Of a stretch of 64,000 bases of DNA, positions 1 through 9,889 are shown one piece after another (position 1 is the first letter of the stretch; every line of letters begins with the position of its first letter). The stretch spans positions 2,356,001 to 2,420,000 of the forward strand of contig JBLDXI010000054.1 in the NCBI GenBank assembly GCA_047495785.1, written 5' to 3'. The translations under genes and the position numbers were made by a program. The notes beneath the pieces are model-generated. The model did not search any database and was not told the DNA's origin. It saw nothing but the letters and a program-made list of their open reading frames with translations. Origin of the DNA: Lepidodermella squamata. Its lineage: Eukaryota; Gastrotricha.

Positions 1-1
1 A

Positions 2-160
2 GAAGCCGCGGCTAATCTGCTGTACAAAACTGACGGCGCTCGGTCTGACCCAACGTGGCGCGATATGCTAAAAATGCTTCCTACAAAACTGCTTAAATCT
101 GTGACAAAAATCTACCAAATCGATTTTGAGTTATTCGGCTACAACGCAACATTATTTTGA
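2..160 (+). CDS. Carbohydrate sulfotransferase, C-terminal end (partial)
   Basis: The first 160 bases are open in one frame and end in TGA at 158-160. The roughly 52 residues end in ...KSVTKIYQIDFELFGY..., which aligns well with the end of the next gene (...KSIKRIYGFDAKVFSY...). It is therefore the last exon of a second sulfotransferase, running towards the first one. The catalytic and PAPS-binding parts lie outside the window. By family, such enzymes are Golgi type II membrane proteins that transfer sulfate from PAPS to glycans. The stop codons of the two convergent genes lie 11 bases apart, so their 3' ends must overlap on opposite strands. Confidence 0.72.
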   Translation, partial: EAAANLLYKTDGARSDPTWRDMLKMLPTKLLKSVTKIYQIDFELFGYNATLF

Positions 161-171
161 AAGGCTATTAT

Positions 172-1462
172 TCAACGAAGTAAATGCTTTCCAAAGTTAT
201 CAATGTCATAGCTGAAAACTTTAGCATCAAAGCCGTATATTCGTTTTATGCTTTTCAGCAGTTGATTTGGAACATTCTTCAGCAGCTCCTTCCAATTTTT
301 TTCATGGCTACGAGTTCGGGGTCCCAAAATTCTACGGATTTTTGCGTGATCATCGGCGCTAATATTGGTTCGCACTGATTTCAGGAATTTTCCGAGAATG
401 TATTGAGTTTCAGGATGCCATTTTTCCACATTTATCACATAATCATATTGAACGTGGCACGGGGCACATTGTAGATCGTAGGTGTACCCTAGCATAAATA
501 TTGGAATGAGTGAAATTCGTACATTTTTGACGGTAAAAACTCACAGTGAACATCTTGCCGCTTGGGGTATTCCACAATGTAACGGAGAAATTCCTCGAAA
601 GTCACTCCTGTTTCGTTTGCTAGATGCCTTTGTGAGCCTTTGCGGTATATTTTTTTTATTTTCGAGCCGACTAACTATGAACGGTAACTTGTGTAACTTT
701 CAGCTTTTCAACGTTGATTAAGCTTTTACCCAATTGTAATATTCATTGTGCCCCGTCAATTTATCATTCCATGCAGACTGAGAAAAACAGAAATATTGAG
801 AGGAAATGAGGGAAATATGTAGCTTATTTATACCACAAGGCGAATTAATGGGTGCCTGACCCAAGCGATTTTCGTGTAATTTGCCAACCGTTGTATTACT
901 CCTTCTTTTTCGTCGTAGAAGTATCTCAAATGTTTAAAAGTGGAGTTGCTCGGCCAAGCCGATGCGTTATGCATCGTCAAGTCAAGGGATGAAAGGCTGG
1001 GAAAAGATGAGTTTGGACCGAGAAAAAGTAAAAGCTGCTTTAGTTCCGATGACGCGACTTTGGGCATTCTAACAAAAAAAATCCATATCTGGTCAGATCG
1101 AGAATTTCGACTCACATGCAAAAAAGTAGCTTGTTCGCATCGTCCACGAAGATGGAGCTTTTGGGGCTTTCCTTTGACGTTATCTTGCGGTAAGCAATTT
1201 GATTCAATTCTGTCGGATTAACAGGAATCTGATAATGAATAGAGCATTGTTTTCTCGAGTTGATTGAGCGTTGTTTGAAAGATTCCTCCAATTTCTCAGA
1301 CGCTGAGTTGGCAAAGTTACCGAATAATGGCTGAGCTTTGCTATCGCCGGGAGCCTTGCTGAAGTCGAAAGTGTAAGTTACCCCATGGAGTACAATAAGT
1401 CCAGATAGTAAACTAGCTATCCAAAAGACTTTTCGAAAATCTGCGCTAGTAAACGCACACAT
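172..1462 (-). CDS. Golgi carbohydrate sulfotransferase (Sulfotransfer_2 / CHST11-like), 5 exons
   Basis: Exons, on the minus strand: 1462-1116, 1068-834, 777-730, 674-545, 488-172. The introns are 47, 56, 55 and 56 bp, all GT-AG and all in phase, giving about 358 residues. Residues 12-32 form one membrane anchor after a short N-terminus (type II topology). The 5'-phosphosulfate-binding loop is PKVASS near residue 118, split by the first intron. The 3'-phosphate loop RHPLIRLVSAW spans exons 2-3. Exon 4 carries the GSKIKKIYRK...VTFEEFLRYI segment typical of chondroitin/HNK-type sulfotransferases, and exon 5 has CAPCHVQYDYV. An ATG at 1462 was chosen because the only earlier in-frame start is GTG and the anchor follows this ATG directly. 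The acceptor substrate cannot be told. Known for the family: sulfate transfer from PAPS in the Golgi lumen. Confidence 0.85.
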
Positions 1463-1915
1463 TAAGCTGTCAAAATGGCCGAAATGTTTAGGTTTGTTGT
1501 TGTGCACGTGCGTTGTGTTCGGAGTCACGACCAAGCCACTACTACGCACTATGCTGCGGTAAGCGTGACCACTGTTAGAGCCATCTCGCGAATGCTAGTG
1601 TATTCGGTTCATTCTTCGTGGCTCTGCCCCAAATGCTACAAGTGCCACAAAGTGCTGAGTTTGACTGCGGGTGAAAGCCGTACGGTCACTCCCGCATCTT
1701 TTTATTTCGACCATTTCGACCATCTGAGGCCTTAAAGGATTACGAGTTGCGATGATAGAAGATAGGAAATATCCCAAGGCTTATAGTTTGTTCAGCAATT
1801 TCCAAATGCGATTACATTTTTCATTTTTGAGATGAGCCCCTTTCCCGTAACACGTTACATTTCGTTTCAATTTAAATGGAATGGAAAGACAAATCTTCCA
1901 TAAATTTGTTACCCA

Positions 1916-1943
1916 ATTTATTTATTTATTTATTTATTTATTT
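1916..1943. repeat. (ATTT)7 microsatellite
   Basis: Seven uninterrupted ATTT units lie between the sulfotransferase gene and the first fukutin-like gene. Confidence 0.95.
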
Positions 1944-2182
1944 CTTAATATAAATCTCTGTAGAAAATCACATCAATATAATAATTTGCATCTGGAATGA
2001 GGGGAAAATAAGAAGTGTTATGTATATATTCAAAGTAGCAGTACACCGCGATGCAGAGCATAGCACATCTTGCAGCTGGGATTCGTAGTCTTTGCTGGGT
2101 CAGATGATGTTTGATTTCACGCGAAAGGCATCTATTTCAAAACCGGTTTGAGCCATGGCAATTTGTCAGCCACCTTTCATCC

Positions 2183-3790
2183 CTACCATGGGTTGAAATC
2201 GAAGCCTCTGTACATAATTCGAGAGTTCCAATCTGTCGCCGTCAGCTTCACTCTCTCAACTATGTTCGGCTGATTTCGCCAGTAAGCATCCTGTCGTTCT
2301 TTCGGAACGTTCCAACCCGGGCCGTAGTGCGCCTCTAAATAGCCTTCAGGGTGGCAAGGTACGAGGTAAAGATCGCCGAGAAAAATGGCTGAACAGAGGG
2401 TTAGATCGCTCGGAAGTTCATAATGCAAAATCGCGTATTCCCAACTGACGAATCCTTGCACGTAATTGTACTTGACCTGAGGCTTCATATACAGGATGAA
2501 TATATCGATGCCAACTATTGGACCCACTCCGCCGAGTTGGATGTCGAATCTAACCTCAACACCATACTCCAAATCACCGAAAACTCGAGATGACATCATT
2601 TTCAGCGTCGAGTTCGATGGCGGATGGTGGTATTCTTCCTTAATTGGGAGGTAATTTTCATAAACGGTCTGGAAATTAATAAAAAATGACCGATAATAAG
2701 TTGTGGATGTAAGGTTTACCTTGACTATGTTTTCGTAAAAACTTTGATTCATTGCATAGCTCGGCAAGCTGAAGTCGATATCAACATCCGTCCAAACAAC
2801 AGAACAATTCCGGTACCAGCCAAGCATTGTCCCACCCTCGAGCGATAGAGGCATACCCGCAGATTCGTATAATTCATGAACACCCCAGGCATAAGGTGCG
2901 CCGAGGTCTGGCGTGTCCCCAACTAGAAACACATCCTCTGGTTTTTCGATCAGGGTGCCATTCTGACCGGGTTGCTTCTTCAAACAAGGCACAAATCGAC
3001 TGTGCCGTAGTGCATTGTAGGCGATTTTTGATAGGCTCGCCGCTGTCTCCACATTTTGGACATTCAAATTTTTCAGGAGTGACTTTTCGCTGAAAATTGA
3101 CGAGCAAATGCATGGTGGGCATTTGTTTGTCTTGAAAGCCGCTGGGTCCGTAAAATTGAAAGAATCTTTAGGCAGGCCGTAGCAGAAGTGGTATTTCTTA
3201 TAATTTGGCGGCGAGATTGAAAATAATTGAGCAATTAATAGAGATGTCCCGTTTTGAAAATTCACGTATAAATGCGTAAACGAGGTGTCGTAGCTTCGAT
3301 TTGAAGTCATCCTCTCGCAAATACTGCTCTCGGTTCCATTTTCACCGCGATAGCACATCAAAACCGTCAATTTTGGCGACGAAATTTGCTGGAGGAGGTT
3401 GTCAAGGAAGTAAAGCCCGAACTCGCTGTTGATCACAATTCCATAAGTCAAAAAATCTCGATCGTTCGAAAAGATCGAAGAGCCGTTCCAAGCTTCAGTT
3501 AACGAGGCCACTCCTAGGCTTATCAGGCCCAATTTAGCCGGGTTAAATTTGACGTAATATGGCGGTGTTGTTTGCTTAGTGACTACTGGCAATTCTGGAA
3601 ATTCCGTTGTGAATGATTTTACATCTGCTTTAGCCGGCTCTTGATTGACGGCTTTGATAATCGAAGTCGATATTTCTTCCGGGCTGATTTTGAATATGTA
3701 AAAGTAGGTCACAAAACCGACGAGAAGAACGGCAACCAGCATCGAAGAGTAAGCGCGCCATGTTAAAGATTTCGCCAGGTGGAATGACAT
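2183..3790 (-). CDS. Fukutin/LicD-like type II membrane transferase, copy 1
   Basis: Two exons, 3790-2720 and 2668-2183, separated by a 51-bp intron that keeps the frame and holds no stop; about 518 residues when spliced. A short basic N-terminus is followed by an anchor (about residues 14-33), then a lumenal region with many N-glycosylation sequons. The fukutin/LicD signature LEGGTMLGWYRNC (about 317-329) is followed by the acidic TDVDIDF motif, the likely metal and nucleotide site of this nucleotidyltransferase-fold family. The C-terminus contains EVRFD, HYELP, LVPCHPEGYLEAHYGPGW and NQPN, shared by all three copies here. Fukutin relatives transfer phosphorylated sugars or alcohols to glycans in the Golgi. 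The exact reaction of these nematode-type proteins is unknown. First of a three-gene tandem set on one strand. Confidence 0.85.
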   Translation of the reverse strand: MSFHLAKSLTWRAYSSMLVAVLLVGFVTYFYIFKISPEEISTSIIKAVNQEPAKADVKSFTTEFPELPVVTKQTTPPYYVKFNPAKLGLISLGVASLTEAWNGSSIFSNDRDFLTYGIVINSEFGLYFLDNLLQQISSPKLTVLMCYRGENGTESSICERMTSNRSYDTSFTHLYVNFQNGTSLLIAQLFSISPPNYKKYHFCYGLPKDSFNFTDPAAFKTNKCPPCICSSIFSEKSLLKNLNVQNVETAASLSKIAYNALRHSRFVPCLKKQPGQNGTLIEKPEDVFLVGDTPDLGAPYAWGVHELYESAGMPLSLEGGTMLGWYRNCSVVWTDVDIDFSLPSYAMNQSFYENIVKVNLTSTTYYRSFFINFQTVYENYLPIKEEYHHPPSNSTLKMMSSRVFGDLEYGVEVRFDIQLGGVGPIVGIDIFILYMKPQVKYNYVQGFVSWEYAILHYELPSDLTLCSAIFLGDLYLVPCHPEGYLEAHYGPGWNVPKERQDAYWRNQPNIVERVKLTATDWNSRIMYRGFDFNPW

Positions 3791-4673
3791 GAGATTCCTG
3801 CCTGATATTGTTTAGGAAAATTTGTTAAAAACTCATTTTTCTATATAATTCGCGAAACATTGACTAAGGCACCGCCAAAACTCTCTTCATAAAACGTTAT
3901 TTCAACAAAAACTGTATTGAGATAACAATAACGCTCAGCGTATTTTAAGACATTTTTCTACCTCTGCGATACATTTTACGGTGCTCGGGGGACTAACAAA
4001 AGTGAATTTTCAAGCTTTTTGACAATGGCTGCTGTAATGCAGTGAAAGCAGGTCGAGCATTATACAGCAGTGAATGCTGCGTTTTTAGCCGCGTAATAAC
4101 AAGAGCAGTGAAGATTACATGCAATTTTGTTTTTAACCGCCATATGCTAAGGCGCCGTGGGTTTTTTGAATGTCGTCAAATTATATACCCAAAACGCCAA
4201 TGTAATAAATACTCTAATACCTGCTCCACAGCGCGCGCGCACACACAATGACACCGTTGGCGGTGTTCTCCACGCGCTCGTGATTAATATGCCTTGAGAA
4301 GCGCGCGCTGTCTGAAATTCAACGTAATCAGATCCCGCCGGATGTCGGATTATAACTACCGTTTGCATGTTGCATTCCCGCAGTAATTGGCTTGTCGCTT
4401 ATTGCGTATGCTATAATAGGGGTCTTTGAACATGCGTTAGAGGAGTTTTTCTATGAAATACTGAACAAAGTGTCTGACCACGATTCGAAGTTCGTCTTAG
4501 AAATAGCCAAAAAACCAGTGCAATAGGACTCAGTATGGAGACTTGCGACTCAAAGCAAACACTTCTCATTAGATTGGAGGTAATTTAAATCTACCTTTAG
4601 GCTGTTTGTCACACTGATTTTCTTTCGTAAACATGATTTTTTATTCAAAATAATATTAAATATAAAAATGTGA
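3791..4673. other. Intergenic, no gene seen
   Basis: This is the spacer between fukutin-like copies 1 and 2. It is AT-rich with a short GC/CA run near 4230. No reading frame here looks like a gene. Confidence 0.6.
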
Positions 4674-7210
4674 CTATTCAAATGAGCGGAACATGATGCG
4701 TTTCACCCAATCAGAATAAGGCATAGCAATTCGTTTGATGATATTCGGCTGATTATACCAGTAACCGTCCTTCCTCGTCGCTGGAACTCGCCAATCGGCA
4801 CCGTAATGGCTCTGGATGTACGCCCCAGGGTTGCATGGGACCAGGAATAATTGGCCCAAGAAAAAAGCCGAGCACTGCGCAGTGCCATTGCGTGGAATTT
4901 CGTAATGTAACAAAAATTTTGCATGGTCATAAAATCCGAGAATGTAACTGTAGTTGACGCGCTGAAGGCTTCTAGATCGTTCGTCGTTTATGAAGAACGG
5001 AAAGACATCGATACCCGTGGTCTGCTTTTTTGGATCATTTTCACGGTGAACGTCAAAGCGAACCTCGACACCTGATGTGAGATCGCCGAAAATTCTTGCG
5101 ACCTTCATCACAAGAGATGACTCAGCATTGTTGATTGGCACCACGCGATATCTCATAGCTAATCGCTCCTGATATGCAACCTAAAGATTACAGAAAAAAT
5201 GTAGAAATTATTGAAGTGTGTCCAGAAATTTTTCAATCATTAAGAAATTGTAACATCACGTGGAATAAGAAAAATTAGACTAATGCAATTACTGCGCAAC
5301 TTGACGTCTATGAATGAACGAGCGGAAGCATGGCTGATTGCTATAGCTGTCATTTAAAAGCTGCTCCGACATGACGACTTACTGCCGAAGACCTAAGTCC
5401 GTTCAAATGAGCTTCAAGTCCTGTTAATCTGTTCCAATCAATTATGCTCGATCATGTGCAACCAGGTTGCAGGGGCGGGCTGTCACAAGTAATTCGAATC
5501 ATACTGAGAAAACGCCCGATAAATAGACGCAAATCTAACTGTTCTTATCACTTCACTACATTCGATCTTTCCAACTGTTTTGACCGATTTAAATCTCTAG
5601 AAATCATGTACGGAATCAGCTTTGCTGCACTCATCACGTTCTGCGTTTTTGCGCTCAACAATGGTTTCCCGATTCGCAAGGCGAAGGATGCTTACGGTGA
5701 GAACATTGTTCCTATCTACGTGATCAGCCAGAACCTGCATGGACCTGCTAAGCCGATTGAGTTGGTAGCCAATGGGTCGTCGAACGGCCCGAAAGTTGTA
5801 CTGCAGCAAAGCACTGCCCAAGTTCGAGCGCAGAAGCGATTCGCGCCCATGGATGATATGAACCCTTTACTCGCTACTTCGAATCAACTATTCGCTCCTG
5901 TTGGTGAGCAGGAAATGTTTGCCTCGCCGTTGGGAACAACTGGGTTCAAGCTGGCCTACCTTCATGGCGACATGGCTCCCTTGCAATCAAACGCGATGTT
6001 CCGCGAATAGCTTTACAAAAGCAACATGCTGTCATACTAGAGACAATCAATGAATCTTTTATCAAATATTCTGAAACCACACTACCCTCCTATAAGTCTT
6101 TAATATCATTGATTACAAATCACAAATAGGAAACAGGTTTTCTACAGTTTAAATCTAATCTAAGATAGTAAATACATTTTTCGAATAAAATTCCACCTTA
6201 ACAGCGTATATTTCTGTTACCTTGACTAAATTTGAGTAGAAAGACTTGTTTAAGGCCCAGCTTGGCACAGCTAGGTCCATATCGATATCACCAGGGATAA
6301 TTGAGCAGTTACGGTACCAACCCAACAGGGTACCGCCCTCCAAGCTCACCACCATTCCGTTCTGTTCGAAAAGCTCCCGAACTGCCCATGCATGGTCGGC
6401 AGCAAATGATGGCGTCTCCCCGTTCACGAAAACATCTCTCGGCCGTTGGATCGCATTTGGTTGTTGAAGTGGCGTGCAAGGAATGAAACGGCTATGCTTA
6501 TATAACTCATTCGCTGTTTTTGCACGCCACGACAGGCCGGCCTCGTCCAGTCGAAGTAGATCAGCTGATTTCCGAATACCTTTCAAGCCGGAGTTTCGAG
6601 ACAGAGTCCTACCCGAGAAAATTGATGCGCAAAGGCAGGGAGGGCAAGTTTCGGAGCTCAGAGTTTTTAACAGGAAGAAACGATCTGGAAGCCCGTAGCA
6701 AAAATAAAACCGCCTTAAAGAATTGCCAACGGAATGCAGTCTTGCGATGAGAATTGTCTGATTCGTCAGTGGAAGTTTTACGTAAATATGGCTCAGCCTA
6801 TCAATCCGAGAAGGTGCTTTCAGAATTCTAAGGCACGAGTTGCCTGAAAGCCCCTTTCCATCTTGCTTATAGCACAGAACGATTTCAGGGTTGAGATTGG
6901 TGTCAAGCAATGCAATTCGGCTGAATTCATCCAGCAAGGAGTTGTCATCCGGGACTCCGATAATCAAAAAATCGCGATCTTCGCCAAAAATCGTGGCGTT
7001 TGCCCATTCTCTGCTGATTGACGGTTTACCCAGGATGAAGACAGAACTTTTCGAATCCGAAATATTTGTGTAAGGAATTTCGTGAATGGAGATTACTGGC
7101 GTCTCGTGACACAATATTGGAAGGTTGATTTGCGAGCAAAGGAAGTAAAAAATCGCGGTTATGTTGATGGCGACCAGGCCCCAAAAAAGGCGCCTCGATT
7201 TGAATACCAT
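4674..7210 (-). CDS. Fukutin/LicD-like type II membrane transferase, copy 2 (with nested gene)
   Basis: Exon 1 is 7210-6221 (330 codons) and exon 2 is 5180-4674; about 498 residues. Splicing joins ...SNLVK to VAYQERLAMR... in phase 0, at exactly the position of the intron in copies 1 and 3. An N-terminal anchor (LFWGLVAINITAIFYFLC) precedes a glycosylated lumenal part, then LEGGTLLGWYRNC and GDIDMDLAV. The first acidic residue of the usual DVDIDF motif is replaced by G, but two Asp remain. The 1040-bp intron contains a separate plus-strand gene at 5606-6010, whereas copy 1 has only 51 bp there. Family role: transfer of a phosphorylated group to glycans in the secretory pathway, inferred only. 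Confidence 0.83.
5606..6010 (+). CDS. Small secreted protein nested in the intron of fukutin-like copy 2
   Basis: This single-exon frame encodes 134 residues. The N-terminus, MYGISFAALITFCVFALNNG, is a clear signal peptide with a likely cut around residues 20-25. The mature part has no cysteine, no second membrane segment and one dibasic site (QKR, about residue 77), followed by a Met/Pro/Leu-rich tail (FAPMDDMNPLL...). A longer upstream extension of the frame exists but would bury the signal peptide, so the ATG at 5606 is preferred. CTCTAG just upstream could be a trans-splice acceptor, and ATAAATAG at about 5519 could be a TATA element. It lies on the strand opposite its host gene. I do not recognise a family. 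It could be a prohormone-like or cuticle/pharynx-secreted peptide. Confidence 0.62.
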   Translation: MYGISFAALITFCVFALNNGFPIRKAKDAYGENIVPIYVISQNLHGPAKPIELVANGSSNGPKVVLQQSTAQVRAQKRFAPMDDMNPLLATSNQLFAPVGEQEMFASPLGTTGFKLAYLHGDMAPLQSNAMFRE

Positions 7211-7992
7211 GCGATATGCTCATCTATCCATAAATGAAAAATCTATGATAGGTAAACAAAGGTAAGCATGCATTTTTACTAGAAGATTGTTGTTCCTCTC
7301 ATTCAGGTAAAAAGCGAGCATAATCGTAAAACTGCTGGCAGCAGCAAACATCCGATGAAACTACTGGCAGGAAATTATGCCTCATTATTTCAAATCCGAG
7401 CCGAGTAATAAACGCGTCATTACCTCCTAGGTACTCAAGTCAAGAGCCAAAGTAGGGTATTTTGGAGAGCTGCTATAATAATAACAACAAAATAATGCTA
7501 TTTTTAGATTATTAGAAATGTAGTAAACGGCAATTTCATGCTCAAGGCATTAGTGGCGGAAGAGTTTTCAGTTCCTGTTCTTACGATTTTATAGCGATTA
7601 TATCTTATAGATAAAACTATAATTTTACTGAAAAATTATTTGAAAAAAAAAGAATTTTTATGAGGGATTTGGAATTATAATATAAACGTTATATTATGGT
7701 AAAATACGGGGGCAAAGATAGGTATCTTTTAGGTAGCTGACGGCTCATGATTGCCAGCTGAGAAAATAAAGTAAATTATTTGCCGGAGAACGTGAATTGT
7801 TGCGCACGAATAAATGCTAATTAATTCATAGAGGAACGATATAGAATATAACAGCATCTTTACATCTTATATACCGAACTCCAAAACCGGTTTTTTTTTA
7901 ATTAAAATGTGCTACGCGATAGAGGCAAAACAGCTGCGGGCTATAAAATTGGGATGAGTAATTTTATTAGCCAAGAAATCATTTTCGGAATG

Positions 7993-8383
7993 GCTGCTCG
8001 TACATATTTTTGCTAGTCGTACATATATATTTCTAAAATATTTCTGTTGAACTTTACAATTATATCGATTAATCAATTTTGATCGCACATGTTCCAAATT
8101 TTAACCATATGTGCATCGAGGCGTGACCAGCCTCCCATCAAAGTTTGGCATGTGAATACCCATTATTAGCCACCCTGAAACATGAAATTACCCGAAGTCG
8201 GTAATGTCAGGAACCATAACCAATGGGCGGGTTTGCAGGTTTGTAGAACCCTGTTAAAGGCATTTGCCGTAAAAAAATAAACTAGCCAGGATTGAAATTG
8301 AGTAATTGGCTGAAATTCTAAATTTTCATTCGAATATATGTACGAGCAGCAAAAATCGCGTACATATATATGCACGAGCAGAG
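7993..8383. repeat. Imperfect inverted repeat with about 40-bp arms
   Basis: The stretch 7994-8032 (TGCTCGTACATATTTTTGCT...) recurs in reverse complement at about 8336-8383 (...GTACGAGCAGCAAAAATCGC...). The arms are separated by about 300 bp. This resembles a degenerate non-autonomous DNA transposon or snap-back repeat. No transposase frame lies between the arms. Confidence 0.5.
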
Positions 8384-8692
8384 TCATGAAAGTCAGAGAG
8401 TACTATATGTCGAGCAAAGTAAAATAATTTTTTAAATTTATTTATAGAAAATTTTGTTAACTTTAAAATAATGATTTTATTTCGTGTTTAAAGAAAACTC
8501 AGTAATGAAGAAATAGGATGCGAAACTGGTTCAAAGGTAAACATTCGCTATGTATTGGTCACCTTTCCGGCCTTTGTTATAGCGACAAAGGAGAGGTATA
8601 CTGCGTTCTCCACTTAAAGCACGCCAGGATGTAATAATTAGCGTGATAGACCGAAAGGGGCGGCTTACTCTGTTCGATTCACAGATATATAC

Positions 8693-8841
8693 TACACTGT
8701 AATAAATTGGGTGTTTACCCTTTTTCAATTTTTTGAGGGGTAAATGCTCTCACCTATTCCTTTGTGGTAATTCACTCCAGGTTAAATTTAGGGTAAATAC
8801 CCTTGGGTGGTAATTGACTGTGGCAATTGTTTTACAGTGTA
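8693..8841. mobile_element. MITE-like element with TA target-site duplication
   Basis: A 145-bp unit (8695-8839) begins CACTGTAA and ends TTACAGTG, a perfect 8-bp terminal inverted repeat extending imperfectly to about 15 bp (..ATTG / CAAT..). It is flanked on both sides by TA. TA flanks and a CACTG-type end are what mariner/Tc1-type elements leave. There is no internal frame, so it is non-autonomous. Confidence 0.6.
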
Positions 8842-9889
8842 AACAATATTTTAAATAATTTGTCTCTCGTTACTTGATACAGCGTCCGGAGATGCTGCTG
8901 CATTTGAAGCCGAACTCGACAGATAGAGAGCGGATCGATATAAATTTGATAATGAAATACCTTGAATCGCGCGTCTCCTCATTTACTAGCGCGTCCCACT
9001 AGAGATTAATGCAATGACGTGAGAGCAGCGGCGGATCAAAAGATAATGAGGCTAAATAACAGCTAAAATTCTCAGATTATTACTAATTTCGGATTGCCCA
9101 AATATAAATCGCAATTTTTTGAAACTAGGTCACAAAATAAATTAACCCTATCACGTCGGAATTTTTTTCAGCCAAGCAAAAAAATCGAATTTTTTAAATT
9201 TCCAGCAAGTTAAGGAAGGAATCGGAAAATCAGCAACCACATGCTATTATAAGGCCTGATGCGCATATTTCCCATCAGTTACTGATTTCACTGACATTTT
9301 CAATCCCGCTATTTTTTCAAATATAGATTCATCCGGATGAATTCATAGAAATCGTCAGCCAGGCTATTGTGCTATCAGTTTTTCATGGAATTTCGTAAAA
9401 ACAAAATGGGTAGTCAATTAGACCCTGTCGGACACGCCTGTGAAGTCAGATAGACCAGGAAAAATACCCAAGACATCGTTTTACTCGATTGAAAAAAAAT
9501 AAGAAAAACGTGCATCGGTTTGAAATTTTAAAGTTGATCGTATTCCAAGAGGGAAAGAGATCGTCCTTCCCGCCGTGAAAGGGTTAAAATAAATAACGCT
9601 AAAAAATACTGATTTTATTTTCACATCTCTTTCTCCGGTCATCACATCAAATATTGACTCACATTTTGAAAAAATTGTGCTCTCATTTCATTACTAATAT
9701 CGCATTTTGCAAACGCGGAGAAAAACCAAACAAAAAAACAGGAAAATTAATTATAGGACACTGGAAAAACGAACAAACAAGTAGTTATATAAGCACCGAT
9801 TTTTGCTAGTTCCTATATATACAATTTTTCCAGTATTCGATATATTTTGAAATTCATCCAAGGCACATATGGCTGAAAGGCGGTTTATT

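Larger units (their letters stand above)
7211..9889. other. Intergenic region between fukutin-like copies 2 and 3
   Basis: No protein gene is supported over about 2.7 kb. It contains an imperfect inverted repeat (7993-8383), a small TA-flanked MITE-like element (8693-8841) and a short hairpin whose arms are CTGGAAAAA and its complement (about 9762-9835). Reading frames here are short, AT-rich and without domain features. Confidence 0.6.
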
